From Kitasatospora sp. NBC_00374 (GTDB lineage Bacteria; Actinomycetota; Actinomycetes; Streptomycetales; Streptomycetaceae): DNA of 64,000 nucleotides. The notes under the pieces were generated by a model. It was not told the DNA's origin. It saw nothing but the letters and a program-made list of their open reading frames with translations, and did no database searches. Positions within the stretch are counted from its first letter, which is position 1. Every line of letters begins with the position of its first letter. Location: the NCBI RefSeq assembly GCF_041434935.1, contig NZ_CP107964.1:4030001-4094000 (forward strand), written 5' to 3'. The translations under genes were made by a program, and so were the position numbers. Of the stretch, positions 17,243-24,383 are shown in pieces.

Positions 17243-17270
17243 GGTCGTGACTACTTGGTCGTGACTACTT
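17243..17270. repeat. Perfect 14-bp tandem duplication across a stop codon
   Basis: GGTCGTGACTACTT is present twice back to back. The second copy contains the TAG stop of the minus-strand hemagglutinin-like gene (17265-17267), and the first copy places a second identical TAG and context just downstream. A recent replication slip is the simplest origin. Confidence 0.7.
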
Positions 17271-17822
17271 GTCGGTGCCGGACTTCCGGGCCCGGCCCGG
17301 CTTCTTCGTCGGGGTGGCGTTCTGCTCGGCGGCCGCCTCGTCCACCAGCTCGCCCTCGACGGTCTCCTCGGCCGTGGCACCGGCCGCGATGTCCACCACG
17401 ACCTCGGTCACCTCGGCCGGACGGCCGTCGGCCTCGGCCGCACCGGCGCGGCCCTTCTCCACGACGGACTTGCCGCGGACGGCCAGCTCCTCGTAGGCCT
17501 CCATGGCCTTGACCGCGAGCTCGGCGGCCCGGCCGACCTGCTGGAGCGCGAAGGTCTGCGCCTTCTCCTGGAGACCCTTGAGGTCGGTCGGCAGGGTGTT
17601 GACGGTCTCGGTCACCTTCGCCTGGGCGCCCGCCAGCGCGGCCTGGGCCTCCTGCAGCCGCGCGGCGGCCTTCTCCTGGGCGGCCTTGCGGTCCGAGGCC
17701 AGCTCCTCGACCCGGCCGGGCACCTCGCGCAGCTTCTCGTAGGCGAGGTCACCGGCGCCGGCCAGCGCGTAGAGCGGGGTCGGGTCGGTGAGGGTCTTCT
17801 TGATCTCGTCGGTGATGGGCAT
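17265..17822 (-). CDS. Heparin-binding hemagglutinin-like helical protein
   Basis: 185 residues from ATG 17822 behind AGGAGG. The N-terminus (ITDEIKKTLTDPTPLYALAG) is typical of actinomycete HbhA-like proteins. Residues about 35-110 form a long heptad-rich coiled coil (VEELASDRKAAQEKAAARLQ), and the C-terminus is acidic, then Lys/Pro-rich (TPTKKPGRARKSGTDK). In mycobacteria HbhA is a surface adhesin that binds heparan sulphate through its Lys-rich tail; in soil actinomycetes the role is uncertain, perhaps in cell-surface or lipid-body structure. No signal peptide is seen. It lies 67 bp downstream of an XRE regulator in the same direction, which may control it. Confidence 0.8.
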   Translation of the reverse strand: MPITDEIKKTLTDPTPLYALAGAGDLAYEKLREVPGRVEELASDRKAAQEKAAARLQEAQAALAGAQAKVTETVNTLPTDLKGLQEKAQTFALQQVGRAAELAVKAMEAYEELAVRGKSVVEKGRAGAAEADGRPAEVTEVVVDIAAGATAEETVEGELVDEAAAEQNATPTKKPGRARKSGTDK

Positions 17823-17889
17823 GTCCGGTCCTCCTGTGTGCATGGACGGCCCGGCGGGGCCGGTGGAAAGTCTGTGGGGACGGGCGCGG

Positions 17890-18279
17890 TCAGCCGCCGG
17901 TCTCGGCGGCTTTGTCCGCGGCCGGCTCGGCACTCTCGCGGTTCTCCTTGAGGAAGGCCTCGTAGACCGCCAGCAGCGCCTGCTTCTGGCGCTCGCTGAT
18001 CAGCGGGTCCGCCAGGATCGCGACCCGCAGCCCGGGGGCGTCCCCGTGCCGCTCCTCAAGAATCCCGGCCTGCACGTACAGCGTCTCGGCCGAGATCCGC
18101 AGCGCCTTCGCGATCTGCTGAAGGATCTCCGCACTCGGCTTGCGCAGCCCGCGCTCGATCTGGCTGAGGTACGGGTTGGACACGCCGGCGGCATCCGCGA
18201 GCTGCCGCAGCGAGTACTGCGCGTTGCGCCGCTGCTCCCGGATGTACTCGCCGAGCGAGCCGACGTTGAGTGAGGCCAT
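17890..18279 (-). CDS. XRE-family helix-turn-helix regulator
   Basis: 129 residues from ATG 18279. A lambda-repressor-type HTH covers residues about 10-65 (GEYIREQRRNAQYSLRQLAD, AGVSNPYLSQIERGLRKPS), followed by LRISAETLYVQAG. A charged C-terminal tail (FLKENRESAEPAADKAAET) is probably disordered. A perfect 16-bp palindrome 21 bp upstream of the start is a likely autoregulatory operator. The hemagglutinin-like gene follows in the same direction, so both may answer to this regulator. Confidence 0.85.
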   Translation of the reverse strand: MASLNVGSLGEYIREQRRNAQYSLRQLADAAGVSNPYLSQIERGLRKPSAEILQQIAKALRISAETLYVQAGILEERHGDAPGLRVAILADPLISERQKQALLAVYEAFLKENRESAEPAADKAAETGG

Positions 18280-18300
18280 GTCCGAAGTCTGCACCCGAGC

Positions 18301-18316
18301 GCTTGCAATTGCAAGC
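18301..18316. promoter_or_regulatory. Palindromic operator upstream of the XRE regulator
   Basis: GCTTGCAATTGCAAGC is a perfect 16-bp palindrome, unusually AT-containing for this genome, 21 bp ahead of the XRE gene's ATG. A second, looser half (TGCTAGCAA, 18321-18329) follows. Position and symmetry suit binding by the XRE dimer itself. Confidence 0.65.
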
Positions 18317-18496
18317 AAGGTGCTAGCAACAGCAACCGCGGCGGCGGCGACGTCTCGTCGCCCGGTGCCGCTGTGCCGCAGATCGCCTTCGACCACCTGT
18401 CACATCGGGGCGCCGCCAAGGGTCATAGGAGTGAGCAACACGAGACCGCGGCCGGGGCACAAGCGCGCCGGCGAACACCCGACAGGAGCACTTCTG

Positions 18497-18828
18497 ATGT
18501 CACCCACCGATGTCGCCGTCACCGTCCTGGCCGCTGTCATGGCGGGGTTCTCGGCCGGCTCCGTCTTCCTGCGTGCCCCGTGGGTCGTCCAGCCGATAGC
18601 CGACTACGGCGTCCCCGGCTCGGTGCGGCCAAGGCCGCGGGGGCGGTGGGTCTGCTGGTCGGCCTTTTCGTGCCGGCCGTCGGGGCGGTGGCGGGGGTCG
18701 GCCTGGTGCTGTACTTCACCGGCGCCGTCGTCACCGTGGTCCGCGCCCGCCGGTACGCCCACATCCCGTTCCCGCTGCTGTACGCGGCTCCGGTGGTCGG
18801 CGCCCTGGCGCTCGGGTACGCCGGCTGA
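18497..18828 (+). pseudogene. Frameshifted DoxX-like membrane protein gene
   Basis: The first part, from ATG 18497 (behind AGGAGCACTTCTG), reads MSPTDVAVTVLAAVMAGFSA and on to IADYGVPGS in frame 2. From about 18612 the similarity continues in frame 1 as LGAAKAAGAVGLLVGLFVPA and on to APVVGALALGYAG, ending at TGA 18826-18828. Joined, the two halves give four membrane segments of about 110 residues, the size and pattern of DoxX-like proteins. The join lacks a few residues that the family usually has (a segment between YGVP and RLGAAKA), so a short out-of-frame deletion is likely. A sequencing error is the alternative. Confidence 0.75.
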
Positions 18829-18840
18829 GCCGCGCAGCCG

Positions 18841-19371
18841 TCAGGCGTACTGGGTGAGGTCGATGGCGTGGACGCGGAGCGGGAACCCGTACTCGGGGTG
18901 GGTGGTCGCGAGCTCCAGCTCCATGCCGAGCTTGTGCATCACGTTCTCGGCGGCGGTGTTGCCCGCGCGGGTGATGCTGACGACCCGGTCGAGGCCCCGG
19001 TCCTCCAGTGCGAACTCCAGGGCGGCGTGGGCGGCCTCGGACGCGTACCCCTGGCCCCAGAACTGCCGGCCGAGGCGCCAGCCGATCTCCACGGCGGGCA
19101 TGATCTCCGGCAGGAACTCGGGGACGGACAGGCCCGCGAATCCGATCAGCTCGCCGGAGCCCAGCAGCTCGACGGCGAAGAGGCCGAATCCCTCCTCGTC
19201 CCACTCCTCCTCCCAGCGCTCGATCGCCTCCGCCGTCTGTTCGAGGTCGTACACGGAGCCGTCGCCGATCCAGCGCATGACCTCCGGGTCCGCGTTGATC
19301 TCCGCCATCGGGGCGAGGTCGTAGTCGTTCCAGCGGCGGAGGAGGAGTCGGGGGGTGTGGATTTCGGTCAT
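18841..19371 (-). CDS. GNAT N-acetyltransferase, RimJ/RimL type
   Basis: 176 residues. The family start is clear (TEIHTPRLLLRRWNDYDLAP). The acetyl-CoA region is GWRLGRQFWGQGYASEAAHA (about residues 100-119), followed by VVSITRAGNTAAENVMHKLG with the conserved Asn. Members acetylate ribosomal protein N-termini or small molecules, so the substrate cannot be assigned. It is convergent with the broken DoxX gene (12 bp apart) and lies upstream of nothing obviously related. Confidence 0.85.
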   Translation of the reverse strand: MTEIHTPRLLLRRWNDYDLAPMAEINADPEVMRWIGDGSVYDLEQTAEAIERWEEEWDEEGFGLFAVELLGSGELIGFAGLSVPEFLPEIMPAVEIGWRLGRQFWGQGYASEAAHAALEFALEDRGLDRVVSITRAGNTAAENVMHKLGMELELATTHPEYGFPLRVHAIDLTQYA

Positions 19372-19407
19372 GCGCCCATCCTGTCGAACGCGGGGCCCCG
19401 GCGGTAA

Positions 19408-20373
19408 TCAGCGCGCGGCGGCGTAGCGGGTGGCCAGGGCGCGGACGGTCCCGGCCAGGCGGGCGCGGAGTTCCGGCGGCCCGAGGACCTCGACGTCCGC
19501 CCCCATGGCGAGGAACGCCGCGTGGGCGTGGTCGAGGGACTCGATCGGGAGGACCGCGCGGATCCAGCCGTCCGGTTCGCGGATGCCGGTGTCGGCCAGA
19601 GCCCGGGCCGGGGCGCCCGTCAGGCCGGCCGCGCCTCGCTCGGAGAGCCGGACGACCGCCTCGCCCCGGTGCAGCCCGGCGTGGAACTCGGACTGCGAGC
19701 GCCGCCAGTACGCGGCCAGGTCGAAGTCGGCAGGGGGATCGGACTCCTCCTCGCACAGCGCGAGTTCGAGAATCTGGTCGACCCGGTAGGTGCGCGGCCC
19801 CGGTCCGGCGACCAGGTACCAGCGGCCGGCCTTGAGCACCAGGCCGTACGGTTCCAGGCGGCGGTCGACATCGGTGGGCTCCTTCCACCGCCGGTAGCGG
19901 ACGGCGAGCACCCGGCCGCGCCACACCGCGTCGGCGACCTGGGGCAGGTGCGGGACGTCCTCGTCCTGCGCGTACCAGCCGGGCGCGTCGAGGTGGAAGC
20001 GGGCCCGCATCCGGTCGGCATGGCAACGCAGCTCGGGCGGGAGTGCGGCGCGCAGCTTGAGCTGGGCGGCCGCGAGGTCCCGGCCGAGGCCGAGCTCGTC
20101 GGCGGGCCCGGGCAGTCCGGAGAGGAAGAGTGCCTCCGCCTCCCCGGCGCTGAGCCCGGTGAGGCGGGTGCGGTACCCGGCGAGCAGCTGGTAGCCGCCC
20201 CGGTGCCCGGCGTCCCCGTAGAGCGGGACGCCGGCCGCGTGCAGCGCCTCGACGTCGCGGTAGACGGTCCGCACGGAGACCCCGAGCTCCTCGGCGAGCC
20301 GGGCGGCGGTGGTCCGCCCCCCGGTCTGGAGCAGCAGCAGGATCGACAGCAGTCGGCTGGACTTCACTGACAC
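19408..20373 (-). CDS. WYL-domain (YafY-type) transcriptional regulator
   Basis: 321 residues from GTG 20373. An N-terminal HTH_11/DeoR-like winged helix (RLLSILLLLQTGGRTTAARL, then LGVSVRTVYRDVEALHAAG) leads to the WYL domain (LEPYGLVLKAGRWYLVAGPG, about 185-215) and a C-terminal extension. WYL proteins bind ligands, often nucleic-acid related, and mostly repress nearby genes. A 12-bp-arm inverted repeat covers its own start codon and the promoter side of the divergent gene at 20407, which it probably controls. An alternative GTG start at 20367 exists; either would give a short or absent leader. Confidence 0.9.
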   Translation of the reverse strand: MSVKSSRLLSILLLLQTGGRTTAARLAEELGVSVRTVYRDVEALHAAGVPLYGDAGHRGGYQLLAGYRTRLTGLSAGEAEALFLSGLPGPADELGLGRDLAAAQLKLRAALPPELRCHADRMRARFHLDAPGWYAQDEDVPHLPQVADAVWRGRVLAVRYRRWKEPTDVDRRLEPYGLVLKAGRWYLVAGPGPRTYRVDQILELALCEEESDPPADFDLAAYWRRSQSEFHAGLHRGEAVVRLSERGAAGLTGAPARALADTGIREPDGWIRAVLPIESLDHAHAAFLAMGADVEVLGPPELRARLAGTVRALATRYAAAR

Positions 20374-20388
20374 AAGGTGTCAGTGAAG
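20362..20388. promoter_or_regulatory. Inverted repeat operator over the WYL regulator start
   Basis: Arms CTTCACTGACAC (20362-20373) and GTGTCAGTGAAG (20377-20388) are perfect complements with a 3-base centre. The left arm contains the first codons of the WYL regulator; the right arm lies 18 bp before the divergent ATG 20407. Binding would block both genes. Confidence 0.8.
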
Positions 20389-20406
20389 CGGCCCTACGGT
20401 CCAGCC

Positions 20407-20886
20407 ATGGCTTTCACCGAGAAACTGCTGCGGGTGCCCTCCCCGATCGAGGTGGCCGGCCGCCACGTCAAGCGCTACCACGTCACGGCCGACCCGGCCG
20501 GGATCGATCCCGCGGTGGAGCGGGCGGCGTACGCGCTGCTGCCCGCACTGCTGCCCGAGCCGGACGGCACGCCGCCGGCCGCGTTCGTGGTGCTGCACCG
20601 CGGCGGGGACGACGGGGCGTACCTGAACGTGTACAGCTGGGCCTGGGACAACGTGCTGCACTTCGCGGGAGCGGCGGCCGGCCAGCCGGTGCTGGGCTGC
20701 CCGGACAGCGACCCGACCCGCTTCGTACGGCTTGACCGTTCGCTGATCGGGTGCGTCTGGGAGCTGCCGCCGATCCTGCACGAACGCGATGCCTGGGTAT
20801 GGCACATGCTCGCGCCCGACCGCCCTGACCTGGCCGGATACCTGGCCGACTCGCTCCCCGAGGGCACCACGGGGGACCGCGCGTGA
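20407..20886 (+). CDS. Conserved protein of unknown function, WYL-controlled operon gene 1
   Basis: 159 residues from ATG 20407. It is a soluble alpha-beta protein with conserved-looking tryptophans (YLNVYSWAWDNVLHFAGAAA) and an acidic C-terminus. I do not recognise a named domain. Its stop overlaps the next gene's GTG by 4 bp, so the two are coupled, and its promoter region carries the WYL operator. Regulation together with the DUF1579-like gene is therefore likely. A stress or metabolite response is possible but not shown. Confidence 0.75.
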   Translation: MAFTEKLLRVPSPIEVAGRHVKRYHVTADPAGIDPAVERAAYALLPALLPEPDGTPPAAFVVLHRGGDDGAYLNVYSWAWDNVLHFAGAAAGQPVLGCPDSDPTRFVRLDRSLIGCVWELPPILHERDAWVWHMLAPDRPDLAGYLADSLPEGTTGDRA

Positions 20887-21332
20887 ACGACTTCGACTTC
20901 CTCGTCGGCACCTGGGACGTCACCAACCGCCGGCTGGCCGACTTCCTCGACGGGGCGAGCGGCTGGGAGGAGTTCCCGGCCGTCACCCGCGCCTCCCGGC
21001 ACTTCGGCGGCGGCGCGAGCTTCGACGAGATCGAGTTCCCGACCCGGGGCTTCGCCGGGCTCACCGTACGGCTGTACGACCGCGAGCGCGAGGAGTGGTC
21101 GCTGTACTGGTCCAGCAGCACCACGGGCACGCTGTTCCCGCCGGTCGTGGGCCGGTTCACCGGCGGCCGGGGCGAGTTCCACGGCGACGACACCTACGCG
21201 GGCCGGCCGATCCGGGCCCGGTTCGTCTGGTCGGGCGTCACCGAGGACTCCGCCCGCTGGGAACAGGCCTTCTCGACCGACGGCGGGGCGACCTGGCTGA
21301 CCAACTGGATCATGGAGCTCAGCCGCCGCTGA
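20883..21332 (+). CDS. DUF1579-like beta-barrel protein
   Basis: 149 residues starting at GTG 20883 inside the previous stop. NDFDFLVGTWDVTNRRLADF opens the lipocalin-like pattern of DUF1579-type proteins, and the middle is rich in beta strands (GLTVRLYDREREEWSLYWSS). It ends NWIMELSRR. No signal peptide is present, so it acts in the cytoplasm. Ligand unknown. Forms an operon with the gene upstream under the probable control of the WYL regulator. Confidence 0.8.
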   Translation: MNDFDFLVGTWDVTNRRLADFLDGASGWEEFPAVTRASRHFGGGASFDEIEFPTRGFAGLTVRLYDREREEWSLYWSSSTTGTLFPPVVGRFTGGRGEFHGDDTYAGRPIRARFVWSGVTEDSARWEQAFSTDGGATWLTNWIMELSRR

Positions 21333-21391
21333 CGCGCCTCAACGGCGCGCCACCTCTCGGCGGCCGCTCCACGGTTCCCACCTGTCGCCGT

Positions 21392-22363
21392 TCACCCCTC
21401 GGCCGGCGGACCGAAGCGGCGCCGGTATCCGCTGGGGCTGAGGCCGGTGCGGCGGCGGAGCTGGGCCCGCAGGTTGGCGGTGCTGCCCAGACCGCTGAGC
21501 CGGGCCACCCGTTCCAGCCGCAGTTCGCCCTGCTCGATCATCCGACAGGCGAGGGCGACCCGTTCGGCGGTGAGCCAGGCCAGCGGTGTGGTGCCGAGCC
21601 CGGTGCGGAACCGGCGGTGCAGGGTGGCCGCGCTGACGGCGGCCCGGTCCGCGAGTTCGGCGACGGTGAGCGGCCGGTCGAGCCGTTCCCGGGCCCAGTC
21701 GAGCAGCGGCCCGAGCGAGGTGTCCGGCACCGCCGGGACGGGGTGTTCGACGAACTGACGCTGCCCGCCGTCCCGGTGGGCGGCGAACACCAGCCGGCGG
21801 CTCACCGTGTTGGCCACCTCGGCGCCGTGGTCGCGCCGGATCAGGTGCAGCCCGAGGTCGAGGGCGGCCGCGCTGCCCGCGGCGGTGAGGACGTCACCGT
21901 CGTCGACGAAGAGGACGTCCGGCTCCAGGCGCACCCGCGGGTACATCGAGGCGAACCGCTGTGCCCAGCGCCAGTGGGTGGTGGCGCGGCGGCCGTCCAG
22001 CGCACCGGCCGCGGCCAGGGTGAACGTGCCGGTGCAGAAGCTCACCAGCCGGGCGCCGCGGCCGGCGGCGCGCCGGACCGCATCGAGCACGGCGGCGGAC
22101 GGCGGCACCTGCGGGTCGGGCCGGTTGGGCACGATCACGGTGTCGGCGGCGTCGACGGCGGACAGGTCCGCCACCGCGGAGAGGGTGAAGAACCCGCCGT
22201 GCATGACGACCTCGGGTCGGGCCGCACAGAGGGTGAACCCGTACCAGGGCCGGTCGAGTTCGGGGCGCCGCAGACCGAACAGCTCGGTGGCGACGCCCAG
22301 CTCGAAGGGGTTCGAGCCCTCGTCGACGATGACGGCCACCCGGTGCGAGGATTCTTGCGTCAT
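21392..22363 (-). CDS. GlxA-type AraC-family regulator with DJ-1/PfpI domain
   Basis: 323 residues. The N-terminal 190 residues form a DJ-1/PfpI (amidase-like) domain with the nucleophile-elbow Cys in LVSFCTGTFTLAAAGALDGR. The C-terminal 110 residues carry the AraC double HTH (LTVAELADRAAVSAATLHRR and LERVARLSGLGSTANLRAQL). Such regulators sense small nitrogenous ligands or control catabolic genes. It is divergent from a cupin gene across 51 bp, so the cupin is the likely target. The first codons lie close to an in-frame start at 22363. Confidence 0.9.
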   Translation of the reverse strand: MTQESSHRVAVIVDEGSNPFELGVATELFGLRRPELDRPWYGFTLCAARPEVVMHGGFFTLSAVADLSAVDAADTVIVPNRPDPQVPPSAAVLDAVRRAAGRGARLVSFCTGTFTLAAAGALDGRRATTHWRWAQRFASMYPRVRLEPDVLFVDDGDVLTAAGSAAALDLGLHLIRRDHGAEVANTVSRRLVFAAHRDGGQRQFVEHPVPAVPDTSLGPLLDWARERLDRPLTVAELADRAAVSAATLHRRFRTGLGTTPLAWLTAERVALACRMIEQGELRLERVARLSGLGSTANLRAQLRRRTGLSPSGYRRRFGPPAEG

Positions 22364-22414
22364 GTGCGATTTCTAGCACTCGCGACCGGGGGCGGTCACG
22401 CGCAGGATGACGGC

Positions 22415-22804
22415 ATGAACGAACCGATCGACCTGCGGACCGCACTCGCCTCCTTCGACGCCCTGTGGAGCCCGCGCATCGCCACCCGGGTGAACGACTA
22501 CGACGTCCGGATCGCGAAGGTGGCGGGCGAGCACATCTGGCACGTCCACACCGACACCGACGAGTTCTTCCTGGTCCTGGACGGCGAGCTGCGGATCGGC
22601 CTGCGCGAGGCGGCCGGCGAGCGGGAGGTGGTGCTGCCCACGGGGTCGGTGTTCGTGGTCCCGCGCGGGGTGGAGCACCGGCCGTCGTCGGCCGGCGGCG
22701 CCTCGATCCTGATGTTCGAGCCGACCGGCACCCCGACGGTCGGGGACCGCCACGACCCGGTGCCCGGCCACGTCGACGCGACCACCGGCCACCCGCTGGG
22801 CTGA
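22415..22804 (+). CDS. Cupin domain protein
   Basis: 129 residues from ATG 22415 behind AGGA. Cupin motif 1 is visible as HVHTDTDEFFLVLDGELRI (His-x-His and Glu metal ligands), and motif 2 as GSVFVVPRGVEHRP. The compact single cupin fold suggests an isomerase, dioxygenase or ligand-binding role; the substrate is unknown. It faces the GlxA-type regulator, a layout that often links a small metabolic enzyme to its activator. Confidence 0.85.
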   Translation: MNEPIDLRTALASFDALWSPRIATRVNDYDVRIAKVAGEHIWHVHTDTDEFFLVLDGELRIGLREAAGEREVVLPTGSVFVVPRGVEHRPSSAGGASILMFEPTGTPTVGDRHDPVPGHVDATTGHPLG

Positions 22805-22842
22805 CGAGCCCGCGGTCGACCCGGAACCGGCACGCACCGGTG

Positions 22843-23206
22843 AGCGGGTCACCGCGGCCGGAACTCTGGTGCCGCGCCGTGGAGTTGATCCGCCGCGAAT
22901 CCCCCGCGCACCGGGGCTGCCTCCTGCACCGGGACTTCCATCCTGGCGACGTGCTGTTCGCCGGACCAGCCGGACGGCCGCGGATCACCGGGGTGGTCGA
23001 CGTCGGCGCACCTGTACTGGCGGCTGCTGGACGCACCGGCTTTAGCCCCCGACGCGGAGCAGGTGGCCGTCCCGTGGCGCGAACCCGGCCGGACCGGCCT
23101 TGCCGGCCCCCTGCTGACCGGCCGACTGGAGGAGTATCTGCGGCTGCTCCTCGACCGGTATGACTGGTATGACCGGCAGGACCCGGAAAGCCGTACGGCC
23201 TCGTGA
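22843..23206 (+). pseudogene. Remnant of an aminoglycoside-phosphotransferase-family gene
   Basis: Frame 1 reads ELWCRAVELIRRESPAHRGC and then LLHRDFHPGDVLFAGPAG and ITGVVDV, the catalytic loop of APH kinases (HRDxxxxN, here with Asp replacing Asn). The sequence then jumps to another frame, HLYWRLLDAPALAPDAEQVA and on to LEEYLRLLLDRYDWYDRQD, ending at TGA 23204-23206. The first 150 or so residues, including the nucleotide-binding lobe, are absent, and about 35-40 residues are missing between the two parts. Clearly decayed; no active resistance is implied. Confidence 0.75.
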
Positions 23207-23256
23207 GCGTGTCCGGCCGGCCCGCTCCGTCCACAGCCTGGGGACAACTTTTCCGG

Positions 23257-23286
23257 TTGATCGCACCGAGCGGCCCGGCGAATACT
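23257..23286 (+). promoter_or_regulatory. Promoter of the alpha/beta hydrolase gene
   Basis: TTGATC (23257-23262) and AATACT (23281-23286) are separated by 18 bp. The predicted transcription start is within 1-3 bp of ATG 23295, and there is no Shine-Dalgarno sequence, so the mRNA is probably leaderless. Confidence 0.45.
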
Positions 23287-23294
23287 GCTGAGCC

Positions 23295-24122
23295 ATGGCG
23301 ATCTTCAGCTCCCACGACGGCACCCGGCTCTGGTACGACACCCTCGGCAGCGGCCCCGCACTGGTCGCCCTGCCCGGTGGCCCGGGCATGGACGCCGGGT
23401 ACCTCGGCGACCTCGGCGGGCTGGACGCGCAGCGGACCCTGGTCCTGCTCCACCCCCGCGCCACCGGGCGCTCCGAGACGCCTGCCGACCGGGCGGGCTG
23501 CTCGTTCGCCGAGCAGGCCCGGGACGTCGAGGCGCTGCGCCGGCACCTCGGCCTCGACGCGCTGGACCTGCTGGGCCACTCGGCGGGCTCACTGACCGCG
23601 CAGCGGTACGCCGCCGACCACCCCGACCGGGTCGGGCGGCTGGTCCTGGTCACCCCCGTCGGGCGCGCCGCGCGGGAGCCGGACGAGGAGGAGCTCGCGG
23701 CCCTGCGGGCGGCCCGGGCGGACGAGCCCTGGTACCCGGACGCGGCGGCCGCCGAGGCCGAACTGCGGCTCGGCGGGGGCGATCCGGCGGAGCTGGCCCG
23801 GCGGATCACCCCGTTCTTCTGGGGCCGGTGGACCGAGCGGACCAGGCGGGCGGCGCTCGCTCCCGGCCTCGCGCCCGCACCGCCGTGGCTGCGCGAGGCG
23901 TTCTACGCGAGCGCCGGCGCCCCGCGTCCGGTCGGGATGCCGGTGCTGGTCGTAGCGGGCGGTCGGGACGGGCTGATCGGGACGGCGCCGGCCCGGCTGG
24001 TCGCGGCATGCCATCCGCGAGCCCGGCTCGAGGTGATGGCGGAGTCGGGCCACCGCCCGTGGGTGGAGGAGCCGGAGGAGTTCCGGTCGATCGTCGCGGG
24101 GTTCCTCGACCGACCGCTGTGA
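23295..24122 (+). CDS. Alpha/beta hydrolase
   Basis: 275 residues. The oxyanion-hole region is PGGPGMDAGYLGDLG (about 33-47). The nucleophile elbow is LLGHSAGSLTAQRYA with Ser near residue 96, followed by an acid in VVAGGRDGLIG and the catalytic His in ESGHRPWVEEP. A helical cap lies at about 130-205. The pattern is of the proline iminopeptidase or esterase type (GGPG near the N-terminus), but the substrate is unknown. Probably expressed alone from a leaderless promoter; it is convergent with the helicase-linked remnant. Confidence 0.85.
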   Translation: MAIFSSHDGTRLWYDTLGSGPALVALPGGPGMDAGYLGDLGGLDAQRTLVLLHPRATGRSETPADRAGCSFAEQARDVEALRRHLGLDALDLLGHSAGSLTAQRYAADHPDRVGRLVLVTPVGRAAREPDEEELAALRAARADEPWYPDAAAAEAELRLGGGDPAELARRITPFFWGRWTERTRRAALAPGLAPAPPWLREAFYASAGAPRPVGMPVLVVAGGRDGLIGTAPARLVAACHPRARLEVMAESGHRPWVEEPEEFRSIVAGFLDRPL

Positions 24123-24129
24123 CGACGCG

Positions 24130-24381
24130 TCAGCTTCCGGTGAACCTGCGGTAGGCGGGCGCGAGCAGGTCGGCGAGGTCGCGCCCGCGCAGCGTGATGC
24201 CGGACGGACCGAGGCCGTCCAGGGCCGAGCCGTCGAGGGCCGAGCCGTGCGGGGCCGAACCGGCCTGGGCCCCGGGCCGGTCACCCGGTGGGTCGTCCGG
24301 GGCCCGCAGGGCGAAGTCGCCCCGCCAGAAGTCGTCCAGGCAGTCGGCCAGCGGCCGGTCCCCGGGCCGGGGTGCGGTCAT
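24130..24381 (-). pseudogene. Shortened SWIM-zinc-finger-protein relative downstream of the SNF2 gene
   Basis: 83 codons start 2 bp after the SNF2 stop (ATG 24381). Streptomycetes usually encode a SWIM zinc-finger protein of several hundred residues directly after this helicase. Here only a start region and a tail resembling that family's C-terminus (LADCLDDFWRGDFALR, then ITLRGRDLADLLAPAY) remain, with no CxC..CxH motif. The middle holds 15-bp tandem repeats encoding GSALDGSALDG. An internal deletion is the likely explanation. It may still be translated as a short coupled peptide. Confidence 0.55.
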
Positions 24382-24383
24382 GG

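Noticed and set aside
20789..22804. A 671-codon plus-strand open frame ending with the cupin
   Set aside because: Only its last 129 codons match a family; the rest lies over the DUF1579-like gene and antisense to the GlxA-type regulator.
22843..23206. Functional aminoglycoside resistance gene
   Set aside because: The nucleotide lobe is missing and the frame is broken, so no kinase can be made.
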